Source of the DNA: Pseudomonadota bacterium
Lineage (GTDB): Bacteria; Pseudomonadota; Gammaproteobacteria; Burkholderiales; Methylophilaceae
Assembly: GCA_029781535.1 (NCBI GenBank)
Contig: JAKOWL010000234.1
Span: 1 to 35,114 of the forward strand
Direction of reading: 5' to 3'
DNA length: 35,114 nt
Shown here: positions 1 through 6,384 of the stretch, piece after piece
Position numbering within the stretch: the stretch's first letter is position 1
Layout of the letters: every line of letters begins with the position of its first letter
The notes under the pieces: model-generated
Told to the model about the DNA's origin: nothing
Seen by the model: only the letters and a program-made list of their open reading frames with translations
Database searches by the model: none
Made by a program: the position numbers and the translations under genes

Positions 1-12
1 GGGAGTATGAAA

Positions 13-444
13 ATGAACTCACAAAAAGTACCACAAAAGGCGTTGGAAGACATCAAGCTCAATGTAAAACTGAAGCTCGCCGCCCTTTGGGCAAGCTTTA
101 TGTTCCTATACATCTATGTAGATTATTTCCACTTATATATGCCGGGTGCACTAGAAGATATGTTAGCAGGCAAGGTGTTTGTATTTGAAATTACTCAAGC
201 ATTTCTTTTGGTAGTGCTCGCTACTGTGACGATTCCGGCTCTAATGATTTTCCTCTCTGTCGCCTTGCCAGCTAAGGTGAATCGCCGGACAAACATAATC
301 GTGGCTACGGTTTATATTCCTTATACATTGTTTAATTTGGTAGGAGAGGCATGGATGCATATGGTGTTTGGCGCTATTGCAGAAGTAGTTCTTCTTCTAC
401 AAGTTATCTGGTATGCATGGAAGTGGCCTAAACAGAAAGCGTGA
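13..444 (+). CDS. DUF6326-like four-helix membrane protein
   Basis: A small integral membrane protein of unknown function. Four hydrophobic stretches are visible, at about residues 22-42, 52-83, 90-110 and 114-134, with short polar loops and a basic C-terminus. The overall look (an N-terminal helix with YVDYFHLY, later a conserved-looking GEAWMH) matches proteins annotated as DUF6326. The start is taken at the ATG at 13, because GGGAG at 1-5 lies seven bases upstream; the ATG at 7 would be almost touching it. The gene sits at the window edge, outside the integrase unit and transcribed in the opposite direction, so whether it is element cargo or chromosomal cannot be told. No function can be assigned; confidence in coding is high, in family moderate. 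Confidence 0.7.
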   Translation: MNSQKVPQKALEDIKLNVKLKLAALWASFMFLYIYVDYFHLYMPGALEDMLAGKVFVFEITQAFLLVVLATVTIPALMIFLSVALPAKVNRRTNIIVATVYIPYTLFNLVGEAWMHMVFGAIAEVVLLLQVIWYAWKWPKQKA

Positions 445-658
445 ACCAATCCCATGTTTTTCGAACTCTTTCTTGCCAGATAAGACCCAGGCTAGAGATT
501 CGAACATCTGGCGGTGCATACGGCACAGCAGATTTCACAGTAACGCACGGACACCTCGCAGCACTCATAGCAGCGATCAGACGCATGCCAGGCTATCATG
601 GAATTGCATGCAGCAGATGAGGCTCTATAACTCGGCAAAGAATGTTGGGACCGCACCC

Positions 659-681
659 ATTGTACGCCATCCGGGGTGAGA
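659..681. repeat. 23-bp direct repeat, copy 1
   Basis: The 23 bases at 659-681, beginning ATTGTACGCCATCC and ending GGGTGAGA, recur exactly at 726-748, with start-to-start spacing of 67 bases. The copies flank the small hairpin at 696-716. Function unknown; a recombinase or plasmid-type binding site is possible. Confidence 0.85.
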
Positions 682-695
682 GAGGGAGCTACAAC

Positions 696-716
696 TGTGC
701 AAGCACCCCTTGCACA
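696..716. repeat. Inverted repeat between the direct repeats
   Basis: TGTGCAAG at 696-703 and its exact complement CTTGCACA at 709-716 enclose a 5-base loop. No T run follows on either strand, so it does not look like a standard terminator. It sits centrally between the two 23-bp direct repeats. Confidence 0.7.
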
Positions 717-725
717 AATTGTATA

Positions 726-748
726 ATTGTACGCCATCCGGGGTGAGA
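726..748. repeat. 23-bp direct repeat, copy 2
   Basis: Exact second copy of the sequence at 659-681. After base 748 the two copies diverge (GAGGG after the first, AATGG after the second), so the repeat is sharply bounded. Confidence 0.85.
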
Positions 749-768
749 AATGGCTAAGATGTTTTCAT

Positions 769-804
769 AATGATTACGCCCTAGAACACGAGAGCGTAAT
801 CATT
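769..804. repeat. 11-bp perfect inverted repeat 3' of the GNAT-like gene
   Basis: AATGATTACGC at 769-779 pairs perfectly with GCGTAATCATT at 794-804 across a 14-base loop. It begins 18 bases beyond the stop of the leftward GNAT-like gene, so it could end that transcript or protect its 3' end, but no T run follows on the minus strand. A protein-binding site is the alternative. Confidence 0.6.
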
Positions 805-822
805 TTCATCTCATGGACTTAT

Positions 823-1314
823 TTACGTTATTTGGTTTGGATGGCGTGGCTTACCTACAAACTCAGGACCATGTGGAGATTCCGTCCAATCAAGTATTAA
901 AGGCCAATCGTTGGGATTCTGCTTGCGCAAGAAGAAGTTTCCCTCGATATATTCTTCAAAAAGCGCATTCCGCCGCAAGGCTGCGAGTAGCTGTTCGTTC
1001 AGAACACATTCAATCACGATGCCATTTTTAGCGAGACTTAGGCACATTTGGCAATAGCGCCAGAACCAACCACGGCGTCTATACTTTTCTGGGACAGTGA
1101 TATTAGCGATGACAAGTACTTCGAGGTGCTCGTTTGGCGGTGGCAAATAACCTTTGCTTGCATAACGCAAATAAACCTTAAAACCATCCCATCTGATGTC
1201 AGAGACTGCTTTGATCTTCCGTTCCCGTCGCACCTTTTCCATAAAAGCAATGGTTTGTGACTCGGCGGAAGGCAACCGCTTAAAGTACCATTTTTCTGAT
1301 TTTTTTGAAGTCAT
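823..1314 (-). CDS. GNAT-fold-like protein coupled to integrase
   Basis: A 163-residue protein of unknown substrate. Residues 62-84 run as a hydrophobic strand ending in VPEKYRRRGWFW, like strand 4 and the acetyl-CoA pyrophosphate loop of GNAT acetyltransferases (R/Q-x-x-G-x-G/A), although the usual second glycine is replaced by bulky residues. A second strand at about 98-104 and a following VLNEQLLAALRR helix fit GNAT motif B. The start codon overlaps the integrase stop as ATGA at 1311-1314, and a strong AAGGAG lies 6-7 bases upstream inside the integrase gene, so the two are one translationally coupled unit. It could modify a protein or small molecule, or be a degenerate non-catalytic GNAT; the sequence does not say which. 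Confidence 0.6.
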   Translation of the reverse strand: MTSKKSEKWYFKRLPSAESQTIAFMEKVRRERKIKAVSDIRWDGFKVYLRYASKGYLPPPNEHLEVLVIANITVPEKYRRRGWFWRYCQMCLSLAKNGIVIECVLNEQLLAALRRNALFEEYIEGNFFLRKQNPNDWPLILDWTESPHGPEFVGKPRHPNQIT

Positions 1315-2555
1315 GCTGTTCTCCTTCCAGGGAACTGCAAAACAATAGCGGTGCTATGGGCATTATTTGCAGCGGTCAGATTTACAACCGCTGAATCCGG
1401 CATGGGGTTGGTTCCAGCGTGAGTGGTTTTCTCGGAATTGCAAATCGGGATTAGGCTGGTATTGCTGCGTAGTTTTTTTGACAGGCGCTCGGCACTAAGG
1501 TGCGTATAGCGCTTTAGGGTACGTAGTTCTTTATGTCCGGTGATCGCGGCAACTTCCATCACATTCAGGCCTTGATCAAAAAATCGCGTGGTCCCTTCGT
1601 GTCGCGCATCATAGAGTCGCACGCCTTTTATTCCTGCTCGTTCTCGTGCCCGTCCAAAGGCCTTTGTTAAAGCGTCCTTGGTGATGGGCCAAACGGATCC
1701 GCTACTGTCCTCGTTACGCATCGAGGCGAGTATTTCTTTAGCATGCGGGGTCAGGGGCACTGCGCGGGACTCACGCTTGTCTTCACGGGGAGATTTGGTG
1801 TCATGCAGAACCACATAACCCTGATCCAAGTGACAGTCTTCCCATTGCAAAGAAACCAGCTCGCCCCGACGCATCGAGGTCTCTATCATAAAGGTCAGTG
1901 CCCGGCCGAGTATGCTGGATCCGCTGTGTTCGGCGATGATAGCTGCCTGCTCATCAGAGATGCTTCGAAACAACTCCGGAGATTTTGAAGGTAACTTGAT
2001 ATGCATAATGGCGTGCCTTGAGAGGTCGATCTCTTCAGCGTATCCAAAATGTTTTAGCGCTCGGCGGAGCATGCCGAGTTCATGGCGGACGGTCTGGGAT
2101 TTGACCGTTCGTCTGATAACGGTTTTTTTATTGCGCAAATAATTCGTCTGTCGCGACTCATGGCTTACTGAACGGCGACTTTCTATGGACCCTAGTCGGT
2201 TTGTCTTGTATTCCTCAAGAAATTTGATGGTGATATCCTTGAGAAGCATATGCCCCATCTCTCTGATGAGCATGCGTGCGCGTGATGATTCCGAATCAGC
2301 GCTGCGCATTTCCGGGATACGTTCCAGCATGTATTTGTCCAGAACCTCACCGAGGGTTATTCTTTCAAGCCGGACGGCTTGCGGGGTAAGGTTGCTCAGG
2401 AATTGCGCATGGAGCAATTCGCCCTGGCGCTTTGCTTCGCGCTCGGTATCGAAGGTCTCGTGGTATGTTGCCTTGCCCAGTAGGGTTTGGAGGTGGGGAA
2501 GCCGGATTCGGACCTGGTAGGTACCGTTGTTGCGCTTCAGAATATCGTAGGCCAT
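1311..2555 (-). CDS. Tyrosine integrase (tRNA-Arg-associated)
   Basis: Site-specific tyrosine recombinase of 414 residues. The N-terminal 60 residues look like an arm-binding domain, about 65-175 like the core-binding (SAM-like) domain, and 195-355 is the catalytic domain. Visible active-site residues are Arg229 (TSMRRGEL), Lys254, Arg318, His341 (GHKELRT) and the nucleophile Tyr350 (LKRYTHL). The first position of the HxxR box is Tyr315 (YDARH) instead of His. About 60 residues beyond the catalytic core form a variable tail. AAGGAG at 2562-2567 lies six bases before the ATG. The gene starts 142 bases from the 3' end of a tRNA-Arg gene and points away from it, the usual arrangement for an element integrated in a tRNA 3' end. 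It overlaps the GNAT-like gene by four bases. Confidence 0.93.
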   Translation of the reverse strand: MAYDILKRNNGTYQVRIRLPHLQTLLGKATYHETFDTEREAKRQGELLHAQFLSNLTPQAVRLERITLGEVLDKYMLERIPEMRSADSESSRARMLIREMGHMLLKDITIKFLEEYKTNRLGSIESRRSVSHESRQTNYLRNKKTVIRRTVKSQTVRHELGMLRRALKHFGYAEEIDLSRHAIMHIKLPSKSPELFRSISDEQAAIIAEHSGSSILGRALTFMIETSMRRGELVSLQWEDCHLDQGYVVLHDTKSPREDKRESRAVPLTPHAKEILASMRNEDSSGSVWPITKDALTKAFGRARERAGIKGVRLYDARHEGTTRFFDQGLNVMEVAAITGHKELRTLKRYTHLSAERLSKKLRSNTSLIPICNSEKTTHAGTNPMPDSAVVNLTAANNAHSTAIVLQFPGRRTA

Positions 2556-2558
2556 TGA

Positions 2559-2585
2559 AGACTCCTTAAAAATGTCAGGGAGTCT
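2559..2585 (-). promoter_or_regulatory. Hairpin sequestering the integrase ribosome binding site
   Basis: On the minus strand AGACTCC (2585-2579) pairs perfectly with GGAGTCT (2565-2559) over a 13-base loop. The second arm contains the GGAG core of the integrase Shine-Dalgarno sequence. Any transcript starting upstream of 2585, for example read-through from the tRNA-Arg promoter, would have this site folded away. That this limits translation is inference. Confidence 0.6.
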
Positions 2586-2620
2586 CGTATAGCTACCAAT
2601 TCGGCAAATTCACCGGAATC

Positions 2621-2641
2621 TTGTAGCAAATTTGTAGCAAA
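2621..2641. repeat. Tandem 10-bp repeats near the attachment site
   Basis: TTGTAGCAAA occurs at 2621-2630 and again at 2632-2641, 11 bases apart, about one helical turn. They lie between the integrase start and the tRNA 3' end, where integrase arm-type or excisionase sites usually are. The role is inferred from position. Confidence 0.55.
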
Positions 2642-2696
2642 AGGCCGGATTTTCCGAAAAAAGTTAGTATGCACTATGCTTAAAAGCAGCATGTAG

Positions 2697-2773
2697 TGGC
2701 GCACCCGGCGGGAGTCGAACCCACGACCTTTGGCTTCGGAAACCAACACTCTATCCAACTGAGCTACGGGCGC
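2697..2773 (-). tRNA. tRNA-Arg(CCG)
   Basis: A complete 77-base cloverleaf on the minus strand. The acceptor stem is GCGCCCG with CGGGTGC, discriminator G, and CCA is encoded. The anticodon loop TTCCGAA gives anticodon CCG, reading CGG arginine codons. The T arm carries GGGTTCGACTCCC. The intact 3' end is the likely integration target of the neighbouring integrase. Confidence 0.96.
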
Positions 2774-2782
2774 ATAGCCTGT

Positions 2783-2788
2783 ATTATA
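2783..2788 (-). promoter_or_regulatory. -10 box of the tRNA-Arg promoter
   Basis: A consensus TATAAT on the minus strand, 9 bases upstream of the tRNA 5' end at 2773. No good -35 is seen at 17 bases; TTGGAA at 2809-2814 is 20 bases away. Placement before a tRNA gene makes it credible. Confidence 0.55.
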
Positions 2789-2839
2789 GCAAATCGCATG
2801 ATGGCATCTTCCAAACTTTTATCAGAAGCGCTAACTCGG

Positions 2840-2845
2840 TATAAT
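2840..2845 (+). promoter_or_regulatory. -10 box upstream of cytochrome c5 gene
   Basis: A consensus TATAAT, 36 bases before the cytochrome start, divergent from the tRNA-Arg promoter. The -35 position holds only TTTTAT at 2817-2822, so recognition of the -35 is weak. Confidence 0.45.
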
Positions 2846-2881
2846 GGCTAAATATTCAATTGTTTATTAAGGGATTTGGGA

Positions 2882-3376
2882 ATGAGTAATAAGGAAGAGG
2901 GATATTCTGGTTCCAGTATGTGGGAGTTGCTGGTGGCAATTCCGGGTACTATCATAGTCATCACGGCGCTCATTGCGTTACTGGCGCATTTTTTTAATAA
3001 TACGCCAGTACCTGAAGATAAGGTTGCTACTAAAAAAGCCGAACAGAATATTGAGCCTGTGGCTACTGTAGAAGTGGCGACTGCCTCGGGTGAGCATGTC
3101 GAGAAGTCTGGTGAAGAAGTTGTAACAGCAGTATGTGGTATGTGTCACGGCGCAGGTTTGATGAATGCACCAAAAATTGGTGATGCTGGACAGTGGGGAC
3201 CACGTATTGCCCAAGGTTATCCAACACTGGTAAAACACGCTACAGATGGTATCCGCAGTATGCCTCCACGCGGCGGTAATGCAGAGTTGACCGATGCTGA
3301 AATAGCAAAGGCGGTTGCATTTATGGCTAACAAGGGCGGGGCAAACTTCGATCCAGCCAGCTTGGCTAAGAAATAA
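2882..3376 (+). CDS. Membrane-anchored cytochrome c5-type protein
   Basis: A monohaem c-type cytochrome acting as an electron carrier on the periplasmic face of the inner membrane. From the ATG at 2882 it is 164 residues. An N-terminal uncleaved-looking helix at about 13-37 is followed by a charged Val/Glu-rich linker to residue 75. The haem site is CGMCH at 85-89, and the Met127 in RSMPPRGG is the expected sixth ligand; the later NAELTDAEIAKAVAFM helix is typical of the cytochrome c5/c555 family. AAGGG at 2869-2873 lies eight bases upstream, supporting ATG 2882 over the TTG at 2876. A strong terminator follows, so it is a single-gene unit. Its redox partners cannot be seen. Confidence 0.9.
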   Translation: MSNKEEGYSGSSMWELLVAIPGTIIVITALIALLAHFFNNTPVPEDKVATKKAEQNIEPVATVEVATASGEHVEKSGEEVVTAVCGMCHGAGLMNAPKIGDAGQWGPRIAQGYPTLVKHATDGIRSMPPRGGNAELTDAEIAKAVAFMANKGGANFDPASLAKK

Positions 3377-3400
3377 TACTTCCGTATTGATGCAATTCTA

Positions 3401-3428
3401 AAGCCGCTTAATTTCAAGCGGCTTTTTT
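3401..3428 (+). terminator. Rho-independent terminator after the cytochrome gene
   Basis: AAGCCGCTT (3401-3409) and AAGCGGCTT (3416-3424) form a 9-bp stem with a 6-base loop, running into six T residues at 3423-3428. Confidence 0.92.
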
Positions 3429-3441
3429 GTTAAGAGAATTT

Positions 3442-4263
3442 ATGGCGACATATGCAATAGGTGATATTCAGGGTTGTTATCATGCCTTTTGTGCATTGCT
3501 GGCAAAGTTTGAATTTGACGAAAAGAAAGACCAACTTTGGCTGGTAGGTGATTTGGTAAACCGTGGAACTGGTTCTCTAGAGGTCTTGCGTTGGTGTTAT
3601 CAGCACAGCAATAGCATCAGAGTTGTGCTGGGCAATCACGATTTGCATACCTTGGTAGTTGCGCACGGTGTTCGGCCTCCGCATCGGAGCGATACGCTGC
3701 AAGCTTTGCTGGATGCGCCTGACAGCGATGAACTGCTAACATGGCTGAGGCACCAGCCACTGATATGGGTTGAGCATGGCTATGCGATGGTGCATGCAGG
3801 GTTGTTGCCCCAATGGACGATACAACAGGCACAAGGCTATGCGCGTGAGGTGGAGGCTACTTTGCAAGGCGATGAATACGAAACGTTCCTAAGGCACATG
3901 TACGGAAATCAGCCAGCTATTTGGAGTGACAGCCTCATGGGTTTGGATCGTTTGCGAATTATTACTAATTCGTTTACCAGACTGAGGATATGCTCACCTG
4001 CAGGCGAGATGGAGTTCAGTTTTAAAGGTGAGTTGCAGGATATCCCAGATGGGTACCTGCCTTGGTTTGATGTGCCTAATCGAATGTCAGCAGACACTAC
4101 AATTGTTTGTGGCCATTGGTCTGCCTTGGGGCTGAAAGTGCGTAAGGATTTGTGTGCGCTGGATACAGGTTGCCTATGGGGCGGTATGTTGACGGCAATG
4201 CGTCTCGAAGATCGGGCGGTTTTTCAGGTAAATCATGATGCAAGGGATAAGTTTGTTAAATAA
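3442..4263 (+). CDS. apaH: Diadenosine tetraphosphatase (symmetrical) ApaH
   Basis: Hydrolyses Ap4A to two ADP, limiting alarmone-like dinucleotides and, in bacteria studied, removing Np4-type RNA caps. At 273 residues it has the family's normal length. Metallophosphatase motifs are GDIQG (7-11), GDLVNRG (36-42) and GNHD (64-67), followed by later His ligands in MVHAGLLPQW and CGHWSALG. The first motif has Gln where E. coli ApaH has His, a variant I recall from other betaproteobacterial ApaH proteins. The ATG at 3442 gives the family start MATYAIGD; the in-frame TTG at 3427 lies inside the preceding terminator region. The end overlaps the convergent olsA-like gene by eight bases. Confidence 0.95.
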   Translation: MATYAIGDIQGCYHAFCALLAKFEFDEKKDQLWLVGDLVNRGTGSLEVLRWCYQHSNSIRVVLGNHDLHTLVVAHGVRPPHRSDTLQALLDAPDSDELLTWLRHQPLIWVEHGYAMVHAGLLPQWTIQQAQGYAREVEATLQGDEYETFLRHMYGNQPAIWSDSLMGLDRLRIITNSFTRLRICSPAGEMEFSFKGELQDIPDGYLPWFDVPNRMSADTTIVCGHWSALGLKVRKDLCALDTGCLWGGMLTAMRLEDRAVFQVNHDARDKFVK

Positions 4264-5023
4264 GCCCTAGATGCTGTTTGATGGCTTGTTGAGCTGTTTT
4301 ATTAATATCCTGCCTGCTTTTATCCTGCGTTGAAATCGCATCCATAAAATGTATTTCCACTTTTGGCGCCGTGATTCGAAGAATGTTGCGAATGGATCCA
4401 ATCAGCGTCGTATCACCTGCATATGCAAGGCGAGTATCGATTTGCTCTGATGAGAGCGGATAGCGTATGGCAACTGGGATAACGTCGGCCTGAGCATTCA
4501 GCGCAGCCTGCATGATACTGCCCTTGAAAGGTAAAAGATGGTTGCCCTCGGTGGTGGTGCCTTCTGGAAAGTAGCAGGCATTGATGCCATCCTGAAGGTG
4601 TTGTTTGAGCTCTTCGATAATCTCCAGCGCACCTTTACGGTCATCCCGGTTGATAAAGATCGTACCCGATTTGGATGCCAGATAGCCAAACACGGGCCAG
4701 TTCCTGATTTCAGACTTTGCGACAAATCGTAAGGGCGATATGCTGTTTAGCGCATGAATATCTACCCAGGAAATATGGTTTGCAACGAACAGATTTCCTG
4801 ATGGTTGTTTGTCAGGCAGTTTTCCTGTTGCGATTACTTGAAGATTGAAACATTTGAGCAGCCCTGCGCACCACCAGCGGGTTAACCGTTGCTTTGCAGA
4901 ATGGCTGCAAATAGGAACCACCGCGAGAGTAAGTGTCAGGCCTACCAGGGTGTGTACTACCACGCGTGTGCCACGGTAAGCCTGAACGACAGGGTGATTT
5001 GTGTTGTTAAAGTTGCTTGGCAA
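4256..5023 (-). CDS. olsA: Lysophospholipid/lyso-ornithine-lipid O-acyltransferase (PlsC family)
   Basis: An inner-membrane acyltransferase of the PlsC/LPLAT superfamily. The HX4D catalytic motif is NHISWVD (His83, Asp88), the substrate site FPEGTTT is at 152-158, and PVAIRY-type motif IV is near 183-188. A hydrophobic N-terminal segment at about 22-40 anchors it. It begins two bases after the stop of an OlsB-like gene, so the natural reading is OlsA, which O-acylates lyso-ornithine lipid; a plain 1-acyl-glycerol-3-phosphate acyltransferase (PlsC) remains possible. The only in-frame start near the family N-terminus is TTG at 5023 without a Shine-Dalgarno, suggesting translational coupling to the upstream gene. 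The gene is convergent with apaH and overlaps it. Confidence 0.82.
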   Translation of the reverse strand: MPSNFNNTNHPVVQAYRGTRVVVHTLVGLTLTLAVVPICSHSAKQRLTRWWCAGLLKCFNLQVIATGKLPDKQPSGNLFVANHISWVDIHALNSISPLRFVAKSEIRNWPVFGYLASKSGTIFINRDDRKGALEIIEELKQHLQDGINACYFPEGTTTEGNHLLPFKGSIMQAALNAQADVIPVAIRYPLSSEQIDTRLAYAGDTTLIGSIRNILRITAPKVEIHFMDAISTQDKSRQDINKTAQQAIKQHLGLI

Positions 5024-5025
5024 AT

Positions 5026-5778
5026 TTATTTCAAGAAATGTGTCGCATATCTTGGGTTTAATCTATCAAGCGGTAACATTACCAGCATATCAGCCGTATT
5101 GAAATAGGGATCCCAAGCTGGAGCTCCACAGATGTAGGCGCCAAGCCTTAAATAACCCTTGAGCAAAGGAGGGCAAGCAGCTTGAAGGTTGCGATTGAGC
5201 AGTGATACAGGCAGTGGATTATGTGGGAATACGCGGTAGTCAACTGGCGCCATGTATTCATCCATGAGTCTGTAATATAGGCTGGTGGCAGTATGTCCAC
5301 CATCATGCATGGGGATGCTTGCGCAGCCAATCATGTATTCCAGACGGTGCATCTGCATGTATTTAGCTAAACCGGCCCATAACATAGTAATGGTGCCGCC
5401 AGTGCGGTAATCTTTATGAACGCAAGCGCGACCTACCTCAACAGTGCGGTCTAACAGGTGTTCGATACGGCTCAGATCGAACTCCCCGGCTGAATAATAG
5501 CCACCAGCTTCGCTTGCTTTGATAGGATTCAACATGCGATATGTGCCAACTACTTGATTGCTATGGCTATCGCGAACCAAAAGGTGATCGCAGAACAAGT
5601 CAAACCCATCTTCATCTAAACTGCCTGTCCCAGAGAGTTGTGCGCCCATTTCTTCCGCAAAAACTTTGTAACGTAGTCGTTGCGCTTCTGCAATCTCTGT
5701 CTGGGTTCTGGCTAACGATAAATACAAGCGGCTTTTGAGTTGGGCTTTTTCTTGAATAATCTCTTGTTTGAGCATCAT
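5026..5778 (-). CDS. olsB: OlsB-like GNAT N-acyltransferase
   Basis: A 250-residue acyltransferase of the OlsB/hemolysin-like family (Acetyltransf_5). In OlsB the reaction moves a 3-hydroxyacyl group from acyl carrier protein to the alpha-amino group of ornithine, the first step of ornithine-lipid synthesis. Visible family features are LRYKVFAEEMGA near residue 35, FDLFCDHLLV, VVGTYRML, the VEVGRACVHKDYR block and MIGCASIPMHDGG. Two adjacent ATGs (5778 and 5775) follow AAAGGAG at 5784-5790; the first is used here. It is followed after two bases by the olsA-like gene, the classic olsBA arrangement. Substrate is inferred from family and context. Confidence 0.83.
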   Translation of the reverse strand: MMLKQEIIQEKAQLKSRLYLSLARTQTEIAEAQRLRYKVFAEEMGAQLSGTGSLDEDGFDLFCDHLLVRDSHSNQVVGTYRMLNPIKASEAGGYYSAGEFDLSRIEHLLDRTVEVGRACVHKDYRTGGTITMLWAGLAKYMQMHRLEYMIGCASIPMHDGGHTATSLYYRLMDEYMAPVDYRVFPHNPLPVSLLNRNLQAACPPLLKGYLRLGAYICGAPAWDPYFNTADMLVMLPLDRLNPRYATHFLK

Positions 5779-5858
5779 CGGTTCTCCTTTAGCTGGCAGC
5801 ATATTAAGCACGCAGCATGACTAGAGCATGACGCTTTTATGAAGATTATGTGACAAGC

Positions 5859-5890
5859 AAAAAAACAGGCAAGCCTTTAGGCTTGCCTGT
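5859..5890 (-). terminator. Rho-independent terminator after the glycine-zipper gene
   Basis: ACAGGCAAGCC (5865-5875) and GGCTTGCCTGT (5880-5890) make an 11-bp stem with a TTTA loop. On the minus strand it runs into six T residues (5864-5859), so it ends the leftward transcript of the lipoprotein gene. Confidence 0.93.
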
Positions 5891-5908
5891 TGTGGGTGTT
5901 TGTGAAAG

Positions 5909-6361
5909 TTAGTGTGTGACGCGGGAAGTGTCACCATTTTCCACTATACGAACTTTATCGCCAGGTTTGAATTCCTCATCCGCTTCCTGAACGATGGCTA
6001 TCAAACCGCCACCATCAAGTTTCACCGTGATTTCAATCGCATCTTTGCGGGTAACAGCTTCTTCGGCAGCAGCACCTGCAACCCCGCCGGCAACTGCACC
6101 AATCACTGCGCCAATTGCACTACCGCGGCCATGGCCAATCGAACTGCCTGCAATGCCACCAACCGCGCCGCCTGCCACTGTGCCGACTGGAGATTTGGTC
6201 CCTTCCAGTTTTACCTGCCGTACACTTTCAACGATGCCGGTTTTCACTGTTTGTACTTTGCGGGCATCTTCACGTTTATACACGCTTCCAGAGTTGGAAC
6301 TTGCGCAAGCTCCTAGTAATATCGCCAAAATTGATATAAATATTATTTTTGTCAGACTCAT
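5909..6361 (-). CDS. Glycine-zipper outer-membrane lipoprotein (SlyB/Pcp-like)
   Basis: A 150-residue lipoprotein. The signal peptide ends in the lipobox LLGAC, giving acylated Cys19 followed by Ala-Ser-Ser, which favours sorting to the outer membrane. The centre, about residues 59-92, is a run of GxxxG repeats (GGAVGGIAGSSIG, GAVIGAVAGG) forming a glycine-zipper membrane hairpin, and the C-terminal 45 residues form a small beta domain (ITVKLDGG, FKPGDKVRIVENG) as in SlyB. The ATG at 6361 is chosen because GGAGG at 6367-6371 sits five bases before it and it starts exactly at a signal peptide. It follows the PfkB kinase gene by 23 bases and ends in a strong terminator. Confidence 0.88.
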   Translation of the reverse strand: MSLTKIIFISILAILLGACASSNSGSVYKREDARKVQTVKTGIVESVRQVKLEGTKSPVGTVAGGAVGGIAGSSIGHGRGSAIGAVIGAVAGGVAGAAAEEAVTRKDAIEITVKLDGGGLIAIVQEADEEFKPGDKVRIVENGDTSRVTH

Positions 6362-6384
6362 GATTTCCTCCGAAAAGATAAACA

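Larger units (their letters stand above)
445..822. other. Non-coding stretch with repeats
   Basis: About 378 bases without a convincing gene. Open frames here are short, lack ribosome binding sites and have odd composition. The stretch holds a 23-bp direct repeat and two perfect inverted repeats, listed separately. It lies between the DUF6326-like gene and the 3' end of the GNAT-like gene. I looked for a copy of the tRNA-Arg 3' end, which would mark the far attachment site of the integrase element, and found no convincing one. Confidence 0.5.

Noticed and set aside
490-530. Possible attachment-site copy (GATTCGAACATCTGGCGGTGC) resembling a tRNA T arm
   Set aside because: Only TTCGAA and a few bases match the tRNA-Arg 3' end; not enough for an att site.
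492-737. An 81-codon Cys-rich open frame on the minus strand over the repeat cluster
   Set aside because: No ribosome site, start codon lies within the 23-bp repeat, and composition is unlike a real protein; better explained as chance in non-coding DNA.
2640-2696. Possible terminator of tRNA-Arg on the minus strand (ATGCT/AGCAT stem, later T run)
   Set aside because: The stem is five base pairs and the T run starts about 12 bases after it; too weak to annotate.
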